NCBI GenBank assembly: GCA_937996605.1
Contig: CALKVB010000187.1
Span: 1-22,295, forward strand
Direction of reading: 5' to 3'
Source: an uncultured Oxalobacteraceae bacterium
GTDB lineage: Bacteria > Pseudomonadota > Gammaproteobacteria > Burkholderiales > Burkholderiaceae_D
Length of the DNA: 22,295 bases
Shown here: positions 12,987-20,345 of the stretch, piece after piece
Layout: every line of letters starts with the position of its first letter
Position numbering within the stretch: the stretch's first letter is position 1
The notes under the pieces: model-generated
Databases searched by the model: none
Told to the model about the DNA's origin: nothing
Seen by the model: only the letters and a program-made list of their open reading frames with translations
Program-made: the position numbers and the translations under genes

Positions 12987-14105
12987 ATGATTGGGTTTGC
13001 CACAGGTGTGTTTGATTTGCCTCACAAGGGTCATTTCCAATTTTTGCAAGCCGCTCGATCTCGTTGCGACTATTTGATCATCGGATTGACCACGGATGAA
13101 CGTTGTCAACAGGAAAAACGAAAGCCGATCATGTGTTTTGAGGATCGCAAAACGATTTTGATGAATTCCAAGTATGTGGACTTGGTGGTGGAGAACCGTG
13201 GTCAGAGCAAGCAAGCGATGTATGAACAACTCAAGTTTGATTTCTTGTTCACGACGGACGAATACATTGAGCGCGAGGAATTCAAAACGTTTAAGCGTGA
13301 TCATCCCATGGTACCGGTGATTTGCTTTCCTATTACTTCGGGTGTGCGTACTACACATCATATTCGACAAATGGAGTCCGAGGTGATGAGTGCCTTGTCG
13401 GTGTGTGCGGTGGGTATTTCAGGACCCTTGTTGATGTTGAATCGTCGAGATTCCAAGATGGTGATCAAACCAATCCATATCGGTGTCACTGAGGCGTTAG
13501 CACCTCGAACGTCCAACTGCTACCAAATGTCGTTCCCTCCTCCGCGCAATTGGCGCAAACCTGGACTGGAAAAGATCCATCCCAACATTGCCGGGGTCAA
13601 TGCTTTTCGTGAAATCGAGATTCAAAAGCTCATATCGGGAAAGCCTTGGAACGTGGTGATCCAAGCTCGACAAGTGTATGAGAATCCTTTTCCTTCGTTG
13701 CCTTCGGGTCACATTGTGGAAGAACGAAAATTTCCCCAACAAATCTATTGGCTGCATCAGCGCTATGCTGGGCCCACGTTTGCCGAATGGGCACTCCATG
13801 CTTCGTCCGATCAAATCGGTCATGTGCTTCATTCGATCAAGAAGATTATTGATGAAGACTTGATTCCGGAGGGTCTGGTGCACGGAGATTTGCACGCTCA
13901 CAACATTTGTGTGGATCCGAATACGTTGCAAGTTTCTTTGATCGACTTTGGTTGGTGCATGTGTCGCAACTTCATTATGGACTATGCGGAGCGAGAGTAC
14001 ATGCAACAGTGGATCGAACACCAAGGGGATTGGACCCATTTTGTCAATAGTTTACCCGTGGATTTCCCGGGCGCATCTTGGATTGATTCGCGTTTGCAAA
14101 CATGA
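12987..14105 (+). CDS. Bifunctional cytidylyltransferase (TagD-like) - kinase fusion
   Basis: This 372-residue protein has two enzyme domains. Residues 1-128 match the cytidylyltransferase fold of glycerol-3-phosphate/choline-phosphate cytidylyltransferases: GVFDLPHKGH (7-16, with the H-x-GH catalytic motif), YLIIGLTTDE (29-38), EDRKTILMNSKYVD (52-65), and TSGVRTT (117-123) in place of the RTEGISTT signature. Residues about 140-372 resemble small-molecule or atypical protein kinases: HGDLHAHN (299-306, catalytic D301 and N306) and IDFG (319-322, metal-binding D320). Such a pair could phosphorylate a polyol or amino-alcohol and then couple it to CMP, giving a CDP-activated headgroup. It sits among membrane-protein genes. 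Domain calls are strong; substrate and coupling are inference. Confidence 0.85.
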   Translation: MIGFATGVFDLPHKGHFQFLQAARSRCDYLIIGLTTDERCQQEKRKPIMCFEDRKTILMNSKYVDLVVENRGQSKQAMYEQLKFDFLFTTDEYIEREEFKTFKRDHPMVPVICFPITSGVRTTHHIRQMESEVMSALSVCAVGISGPLLMLNRRDSKMVIKPIHIGVTEALAPRTSNCYQMSFPPPRNWRKPGLEKIHPNIAGVNAFREIEIQKLISGKPWNVVIQARQVYENPFPSLPSGHIVEERKFPQQIYWLHQRYAGPTFAEWALHASSDQIGHVLHSIKKIIDEDLIPEGLVHGDLHAHNICVDPNTLQVSLIDFGWCMCRNFIMDYAEREYMQQWIEHQGDWTHFVNSLPVDFPGASWIDSRLQT

Positions 14106-14162
14106 AAATACAAGTATGTTGACGGGTTTCGAAGTCTTTTTCCGGTTGTGATTTTCCAAAAA

Positions 14163-14972
14163 ATGATGCGGGCTGAAGAGCGAAGCGTCTTTCAATATGT
14201 GTGTGTCGACATTCTTTGCGCTACGATTGTTGCAGGCATTGGTGTGGGTCAATACCTTGCGGTGAATGCCATTGCCATTCACGACGGAGAAAATCAAAAC
14301 GGTGGATCGGGATGCATCGTCTACTTGATCCTCTTCACGATTGTTTTGCTTTGTCTCATTCCTCTGCCGGGGTTCTTGGCCGCAAAATATCGACCAAAGG
14401 CGTTGCAAACGACCTACGCATACGTGTGGCAGTGGGTGTTGGCCCTTTTCCACATGTTTTTGTTTGCGATCTGTGTGTCGGCAGCCGTGTTCCAATATCA
14501 AGTCCATGCCAACGATGTACCGCGTGCCGTGGCTACGAGTGACACCATCATTGACATTGTCGGCACCAAAGGAACGGCCATGATTCTTCCTTCGCAAGTC
14601 GATCTCTCGCGTTCGGGCAATGGTGGAGTGGGTTTTACGGTGAATCCTCTCGTCAATTCCAGTTCGGTGGTGCTGCTGCAACCCTTGACCCTATCTGATG
14701 ATGGCTACTATTGGGTTCAACTCATTCCCCAGAGCAGTATTATCCCGGTGTTTTACGGTATTCAAGACATGCAACGAAGGTATGCCAATGGTAGCTATGA
14801 CGCAGCCATGGTGGGACTGAGGGGTACCCAACAAGGAATGGAACAAGTTGCGGCTCAAGAACCGCTTCGTCACATTCATCTGTCGTTTGTGATTATTTTG
14901 TCGTGTTTTTGGGTTATAATGTCGTTTGGAATTTATGCATTCATCGAGTGCTTCAAATGCAACATGGTTTGA
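14163..14972 (+). CDS. Four-span membrane protein with large loop domain before the last span
   Basis: This 269-residue protein starts at the ATG at 14163. Hydrophobic spans are at about 14-38, 51-73, 87-111 and 239-261. Between spans 3 and 4 lies a domain of about 125 residues, rich in Val, Ser, Gly and Thr, with two N-x-S sites (NSS and NGS) that could be glycosylated. Within it, LTLSDDGYYWVQL (175-187) recalls the D-x-G-x-Y-x-C strand of immunoglobulin V domains, but the cysteine is replaced by valine. The C-terminus ends FKCNMV. It may be a virion surface protein, but no named family is recognised and the Ig resemblance is weak. Confidence 0.65.
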   Translation: MMRAEERSVFQYVCVDILCATIVAGIGVGQYLAVNAIAIHDGENQNGGSGCIVYLILFTIVLLCLIPLPGFLAAKYRPKALQTTYAYVWQWVLALFHMFLFAICVSAAVFQYQVHANDVPRAVATSDTIIDIVGTKGTAMILPSQVDLSRSGNGGVGFTVNPLVNSSSVVLLQPLTLSDDGYYWVQLIPQSSIIPVFYGIQDMQRRYANGSYDAAMVGLRGTQQGMEQVAAQEPLRHIHLSFVIILSCFWVIMSFGIYAFIECFKCNMV

Positions 14973-15023
14973 GACACGGCTGCTTCTTTGAAACAGCGTT
15001 TGAAGACAAACTTGAGTTTCACA

Positions 15024-16202
15024 ATGGGTACACATTCGATCATTCGATTCATTTTGCTTACAAAGAAGAAGCTTTGCAAACTAGTCGCATTGTATGGTCA
15101 ATACGACGGCTTCTTGGATTCCAAGGGGAAGGAGTTGGCAGACTTTTTGCTCACGGTGGTAGATGAGTATGGCCGTGCATCACGACCCCTTGGAGAATGG
15201 GCCGCAGAATTCATTGCGTTGCGTAAAAAGAATGCGGGTAACGACTACTTTTACCATGCTAGAATGGCGACAGACCAGGAATATACATATGATGTGATTC
15301 TTGACCAAGAGACGAGACAAGTGGGGGTCGATGTGCGATGTGAAGAAACGAATGACGAATCGCTGATGTGTTCGGTGTCGAACTTTCATGCATGGTGCAC
15401 ACAGCATGCGAACAAGAGGAAGTCCAAAGACGAAAACAAGGACATAGCCGTTCCAAAGCGATTGGGTCCGCTCCCCGAACATCTTTCGCCTCTCCCTCTG
15501 GTGTCCAACGATGTCGATCCAGGAGACCATTTGCAAGGAGCGTTGGTGCGATTCCGACTCAAGAAGCCAAAAGACGAACCAACCAAACCCAAGTATTTGC
15601 CGCTGGGAGTGGTCTATCATGCCAACAACGGAGGATTTCAAGGAGTGGGATCTGGTTTAGCCCAGTTTTTGAACGGATTTATCAGCTTCAATACGATGGA
15701 ACTGCCTCCTTGCCAAGCCTTGACCGGAAAACACAAATACTCGAACTACTGGGTGGAGAAGGAAGCACGCAATTCGATGGGAAAAGTGGCTAACGGGTTA
15801 GATTGTTTGGTGGCACAATATGTGGCATGTCACAAAGGGACCACTGTGGTGATGTCCTCGCATCGTCAAGCCCCCTTTGTGTATACCGTCAATCTGGATG
15901 AACGTGTCAACGAAGTGTTTGTGTCGGTCGCCATCGACAACCAACTGCAGCGTGCCAATTTGACGCGTAGTGAGTTTTCGTATTGGATTCGGAATCGAGG
16001 CGATGTAAATCATTTTCCTCAACGCATGTCGCGTCGATTGGCCAAACAAGTTCCAGAGCGAGCTTTGATGATCAAACGAAGATTACTTTCCGATTTTGAC
16101 GAGTACAAGAACGAAGAAATGAACATATATGATCAGGCGGAACGTGCTGCAGTCCGTCGAAAGTATCGAGAAATCTTGTCGGCTGAGGCCCAGAATGTAT
16201 GA
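15024..16202 (+). CDS. Conserved hypothetical protein of the MGT...YGQ-x-DG type
   Basis: This 392-residue protein starts at the ATG at 15024. The N-terminus reads MGTHSIIRF, then YGQYDGF (24-30) and KGKELADFLL (34-43). This matches a widespread family of uncharacterised proteins from fungi, amoebae, bacteria and giant viruses that begin MGT/MAT, followed by Y-x-x-x-DGY-P and a G-x-x-L-x-x-FL segment. Here the usual GYP is GFL. The rest contains a basic linker (NKRKSKDENK), a glycine-rich phrase (GGFQGVGSGLAQFLNG), and an arginine/lysine-rich C-terminus. No membrane span is visible. It is last in the plus-strand run and converges on the JAMM gene with 6 bp between stops. Molecular function of the family is unknown to me. 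Confidence 0.7.
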   Translation: MGTHSIIRFILLTKKKLCKLVALYGQYDGFLDSKGKELADFLLTVVDEYGRASRPLGEWAAEFIALRKKNAGNDYFYHARMATDQEYTYDVILDQETRQVGVDVRCEETNDESLMCSVSNFHAWCTQHANKRKSKDENKDIAVPKRLGPLPEHLSPLPLVSNDVDPGDHLQGALVRFRLKKPKDEPTKPKYLPLGVVYHANNGGFQGVGSGLAQFLNGFISFNTMELPPCQALTGKHKYSNYWVEKEARNSMGKVANGLDCLVAQYVACHKGTTVVMSSHRQAPFVYTVNLDERVNEVFVSVAIDNQLQRANLTRSEFSYWIRNRGDVNHFPQRMSRRLAKQVPERALMIKRRLLSDFDEYKNEEMNIYDQAERAAVRRKYREILSAEAQNV

Positions 16203-16208
16203 TTCTCT

Positions 16209-16719
16209 TCAAATGATCTTGAATCCATTCTCATGAAACTCTTCCCATGTCGTAAAGTAAATTTCAAAATCAAAGGCTTGAAGTGATTTCATAAGCGCAT
16301 AGTTGCAGTCCGATATCGCTTTCTCTACTTCGCTGTTCATGTTCGCATAAAAATAGTTGTTTCTGAGCGGAGCATACGCATGTTTGATGGAATCACGGAG
16401 TTCTTCCACCTGGGATTCGCTAAGGGCTTGTTTCTTGTGGCACGAAAATTCCCACACACCCCATTGAGTAAAGATCACGCCGACCTCTGGATACTTTCTG
16501 AGTTTGAGTAATTTGATGATGTCGCTGGAACTTGGATAAGAGCCCGACCGTAAAGGATGAGTGTGGAATATATGTGGAGCATACTGAGAATGCTGACAGG
16601 AGTTTCTGTCTCCTCTTACGTCAATTCGCAGATGTTTTCGATCGACGATGAATCCACAAACCTCAACGTCTTCCTGTGAATCGATAGGCTTGATCTATGG
16701 TGTCTGGAGGGAGTTTCAT
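16209..16719 (-). CDS. JAMM/MPN+ metalloprotease (JAB domain), split by a +1 frameshift
   Basis: No single frame from an ATG covers this gene. From ATG 16719 the first frame reads MKLPPDTIDQAYRFTGRR and stops at TGA 16665-16663. A +1 shift at CGT-TGA gives EVCGFIV and stays open to the stop at 16209, about 169 residues in all. The second frame has the full JAMM set: the upstream catalytic Glu in EVCGF, FHTHP (metal ligands H-x-H at 16557-16565), then PSSSDI with the Ser and Asp ligand (16521-16532). A following strand, VGVIFTQWGVWEF, is also typical. JAB enzymes are zinc proteases that remove ubiquitin or similar tags. It lies 75 bp behind topoisomerase II on the same strand. Explanations are programmed frameshifting, a sequencing error, or a decaying gene. 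Domain is confident and integrity unknown. Confidence 0.8.
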
Positions 16720-16794
16720 CCTTTCTTTTTGTTTTGTTGGAAACGAGAAAGGTGACGATCTGGGTCTTTGCATACATTTTACTATGAACAGAAA

Positions 16795-19700
16795 TCATAA
16801 CGCTCGCTCCAACTCAGCGAGATCTTGCAACCACAATTCTTCGGGCTTCACCTTTTGGAAAAATGCTAGACGCTCTTCGGTGGCCACCAGTTCTTGACGA
16901 AGCGACTCCATACGCTCTTCAGTGAACGACGACACGCTCATGTCCAAAAGCGGGGTGTGGTAGGCTTCGGGCAGCTGTAACTCGGTCATGGCTTGCTTCA
17001 TCAAGGCTCTCTTTTGGCCCAGGCGAAGACGTCCTTCCAAGATCAGTCGAATGAAGGCTACTTTAGAAGCTTTGAGAGGGATTTCTTCTTGGAACATCTG
17101 GACATGATGCTGACGGCGCTGTTCATAGACATGCAGACGGAATCGAAAGAATGCCATAAAGATGTCCTTGATCGAGGCAAAGCTCTGGATTTCCAGATGG
17201 TCATCACATCGAACAATTGTGTTCAACGCGGTGGAATGGTTCTTGGACAGTCTGAAGAACTCGATGGGGTTCTCGATAGGAGCCAGCGTCTCCACCACGA
17301 AGCGAATGGTGGTCTCGGTGTGGTCCTCGTGAAAGGATTTGATTTGGTTGTCTTGTTCGAGACGAACCAAGAACGTCTTGTAGCGGTCACGCCATTCTCG
17401 AACAGGAAGTTCGGTGATGATGTATTGGTTTGGACGCTTGGACTCGATCACACCTGTCGATGAAAAAACCAACTTGCTGGGTGCCGATTCGAAAACCTCG
17501 CCTCCAGTGTCCATAGGTGACGCGCCACTGTCTTCTTCCTTGACCATCACCTCTTTGGACGCAGAGGTCGCTTTGCCCATGCAAATCGTTCCCGTGAAGC
17601 CACGGAACCATGGTTGCGGTTCTTTCCAGTCTTGTCCGCGAAGTTCATCACGAATGATCGAAATCCAATCTTGAGGGCGATAGCAAGGGATGTTCGAGGT
17701 GAAGCCGGTGCCGATGTTCTGCGATCCGTTGACCAGCAAGAACGGAATGATCGGCGCATAATAAGCAAACTCGACTTGTACACCTTCTTCCGTCTGTCGA
17801 GGCAGTACAGGATCGTCTTCTTTGCGAAAGATCAGACGAGCGATGGGGTCCATGCGTGTAAAGACATAACGAGGAGAACCAGTCACCGCGCCACCGTCCT
17901 TGCGAGCACCGAATTGACCAGAGGGAACCAAAAGGTTGATGTTTTGCTTGCATGCAAAGTCTTGTGCCATCCTTATTACCGTCTGTTGCAAAGAGGCTTC
18001 ACCATGATGGTATGCGGTTGCAGCTGCAATTTTGCCCGAGAGCGAAGACACCTTTTCATCTTCGTTCACATTGTGTTGCAACACGTAGTGCAGGACTTTG
18101 CGTTGAGAGTTGGTCAGTCCGTCTTGAAGCAGTGGCAAGCCTCGACAAACACTATCCCATGAATAGTGCTTAAAGGACTTGTGCACAAAGTCGTGGACCC
18201 GAACGCTCGGGCACTTTTGGTACTGGATGAAGATATTTTCGTCAAACGTCTTGAGCCATTCCTGGCGCTTCTTCACCGATTCTTTCACGTGAGATAAGGC
18301 CAGATCCAGACTTTCCGCATCTTGGCTATTGATCGAGTCGTATGGCTTAAGAAGCTGTTGGAACTGTTCACCAAAATAAATCTTGGCTTCCTTGGAAGTC
18401 GATGTCGCCAAACCCTTGTAGTACTTGGTCGAGTGCTTTATGTGTGCTTGCTCGCACCATTCACGGTATTCCGGAATAGAGTAGAATGGAAATCGCTTAC
18501 CCGCAGTGGTCGTCGCTACGACGATCGGAGTGATGAATGTGGAGACCAGCCCCTTTTCATGAAGAAGTTCGGGCCAGCACTTGTACAGCAGATACAGAAA
18601 CAGACCGGTGATATGCGCTCCGTCAGCGTCTTGATCGGTGAGTAGCACAATATTGTGATAACGAAGGTCTGATCGTTTCATCTGCTTGCGTGGAATCAGA
18701 CCAATCATCTTGCAAATATGGCGAAATTCCTTGTTCTCCTCCATTTTGGCACGGTTGGCCGCGTTGACGAATTTTCCTTGCAAAGGCATGGCACCAAAGC
18801 GATCGCTCCCCAGAATGCCGATTGCCACCTCTGCAAGCTGCAACGCAGAGACTCCTTCGACGAGGAAAAGTGTGCAATGCTTGGACTTGGCTGATCCTGC
18901 CCACGCTGCATCGCGTGCACCCGGGATGTCTCGAACAGGGCCTCGCTTTGTCACTCCAATTTCTTGCTGAATCTTTTTCGTTTCCTTCTGTTCCATTGCA
19001 GCCTGAAGTTCATCCATGATTCCAGAACGTTTCAGCATGTTGAGGCATCGATTGTCAAGTGTGGGATTCGATCCAAACTTTTCTGGGGTTGTAACCAGCT
19101 CCTCTTTGGTCTGCGAGGTGAAGGAAGGGTCCTCAATCGAACAATTCACAAACACCATGACCAAGCGCTCGACACGGTGGCGGTCGATTTGAGGCAGCAC
19201 TGTCTTGCAAAAGTTGTGAACTTGCTTGTATAGATACTTCAAATGTGTTCCTCCGCGGTAGGTGTTGGTGCCGTTCACGAAGCTGACCGATCGAGCATCT
19301 TGAGGAAACGGGTTGCGAATCAGACAGACTTGCCAACGATCGGTTTCAAAGTGGCCCGTCTGAAGCTCCTTGTCACCGTCGGGAACGAACAAATGAACGT
19401 ATTCCTTGAATGTCTTGATGGGTATCACAGCAAAGGCGTCCTTGTCTTTCGCGTACCACACTTTGACTCCCTTTGAAGTCGTTCCAGCGACATCGTAGAC
19501 ACGACTTTGGAAAAGACGCATCATGAGATCTGGGAAAGTCGCCGGAGCTTCTTTCTCGGGGTAAAAAAGAGTCAAGTCGGGTTGGAAGGTAAATTGAAGG
19601 AACGGCTTTCCTTCCTGTGCCTTGGTAGCGGGTTTGACAATCGGGGCCGATACTTCTTGCATGTAGTTGGACGATGATTGTTTGTAGTATGTTTTCCCGT

Positions 19701-20226
19701 CGCATACGATCAGCTCGGATCGAAGAGAAAGAATCGAAGCCAATTTGATTCCAAGGCCGTTCTTGCCACTGCTAACTCGTTGCTTCTTGTGATAGTTGCT
19801 GGAGGCGCGACAGTGGAAGAACGCCAGCTCACATTGATAGGCCATCGTAAGCGGATCATGGCGACTTGGATGCTCTGTAAGTGTTATGGGAAAGACGGAG
19901 CCATTGTTCCAAATGGTGATGACATTGTTGCCTCGATCGATGCGGACTTGGATCTTGTTGCATGGGTTTTCCTTTTTCAGAGTATTGTCGCTGGCATTGC
20001 TGATGGCTTCGTCAAAAAGCTTCAAAAGACCCGCGGGATAGACCACATCCTTCATAAACTCCATGCGTTGCGTTTCGGGATTGAAGACAAAGCGGGACAC
20101 TGGGTCACTTAATGCATGCAGCTTTTGGCCGATGTACATATCCGCACTCGCGTGAACATGTTCGATATCGCTCAGCTTGATAATCGTTTGATCATCCAGA
20201 CTTCGCTCACGTTTCACGGCGGACAT
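16795..20226 (-). CDS. top2: DNA topoisomerase II (type IIA, viral compact form)
   Basis: This 1143-residue enzyme passes one DNA duplex through another using ATP, relieving supercoils and unlinking replicated genomes. Visible domains are a GHKL ATPase with FDEAISNASDN (71-81) and GKNGLGIKL (154-162); a toprim region with EGVSA (457-461) and DQDADG (531-536); and a breakage-reunion domain with the catalytic tyrosine Y787 in GSPRYVFT. The sequence ends soon after a long coiled-coil region, without the extended C-terminal tail of cellular eukaryotic enzymes, as in other large DNA viruses. I chose ATG 20226 (MSAVKRERSL) because it fits the family start. Residues about 885-917 form an acidic Ser/Glu-rich insert. 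The HNH endonuclease gene lies 119 bp upstream and the JAMM gene 75 bp downstream, both on the same strand. Confidence 0.96.
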   Translation of the reverse strand: MSAVKRERSLDDQTIIKLSDIEHVHASADMYIGQKLHALSDPVSRFVFNPETQRMEFMKDVVYPAGLLKLFDEAISNASDNTLKKENPCNKIQVRIDRGNNVITIWNNGSVFPITLTEHPSRHDPLTMAYQCELAFFHCRASSNYHKKQRVSSGKNGLGIKLASILSLRSELIVCDGKTYYKQSSSNYMQEVSAPIVKPATKAQEGKPFLQFTFQPDLTLFYPEKEAPATFPDLMMRLFQSRVYDVAGTTSKGVKVWYAKDKDAFAVIPIKTFKEYVHLFVPDGDKELQTGHFETDRWQVCLIRNPFPQDARSVSFVNGTNTYRGGTHLKYLYKQVHNFCKTVLPQIDRHRVERLVMVFVNCSIEDPSFTSQTKEELVTTPEKFGSNPTLDNRCLNMLKRSGIMDELQAAMEQKETKKIQQEIGVTKRGPVRDIPGARDAAWAGSAKSKHCTLFLVEGVSALQLAEVAIGILGSDRFGAMPLQGKFVNAANRAKMEENKEFRHICKMIGLIPRKQMKRSDLRYHNIVLLTDQDADGAHITGLFLYLLYKCWPELLHEKGLVSTFITPIVVATTTAGKRFPFYSIPEYREWCEQAHIKHSTKYYKGLATSTSKEAKIYFGEQFQQLLKPYDSINSQDAESLDLALSHVKESVKKRQEWLKTFDENIFIQYQKCPSVRVHDFVHKSFKHYSWDSVCRGLPLLQDGLTNSQRKVLHYVLQHNVNEDEKVSSLSGKIAAATAYHHGEASLQQTVIRMAQDFACKQNINLLVPSGQFGARKDGGAVTGSPRYVFTRMDPIARLIFRKEDDPVLPRQTEEGVQVEFAYYAPIIPFLLVNGSQNIGTGFTSNIPCYRPQDWISIIRDELRGQDWKEPQPWFRGFTGTICMGKATSASKEVMVKEEDSGASPMDTGGEVFESAPSKLVFSSTGVIESKRPNQYIITELPVREWRDRYKTFLVRLEQDNQIKSFHEDHTETTIRFVVETLAPIENPIEFFRLSKNHSTALNTIVRCDDHLEIQSFASIKDIFMAFFRFRLHVYEQRRQHHVQMFQEEIPLKASKVAFIRLILEGRLRLGQKRALMKQAMTELQLPEAYHTPLLDMSVSSFTEERMESLRQELVATEERLAFFQKVKPEELWLQDLAELERAL

Positions 20227-20345
20227 GTTAGGGTGTGGTGAGTGCGCTCTATTTCGAAAGGTATGAAGGAACAGAGTGGTTTCGAACAAAGAATGGGTGT
20301 ACCGGTCTTGAAAAGAGTCATATTACGCAACATCCGATTCACATG

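Noticed and set aside
14052..14681. Minus-strand open frame of about 200 codons
   Set aside because: It is antisense to the four-span protein and the end of the cytidylyltransferase-kinase. The translation is rich in His, Arg and Asn without any motif, as in shadows of hydrophobic codons.
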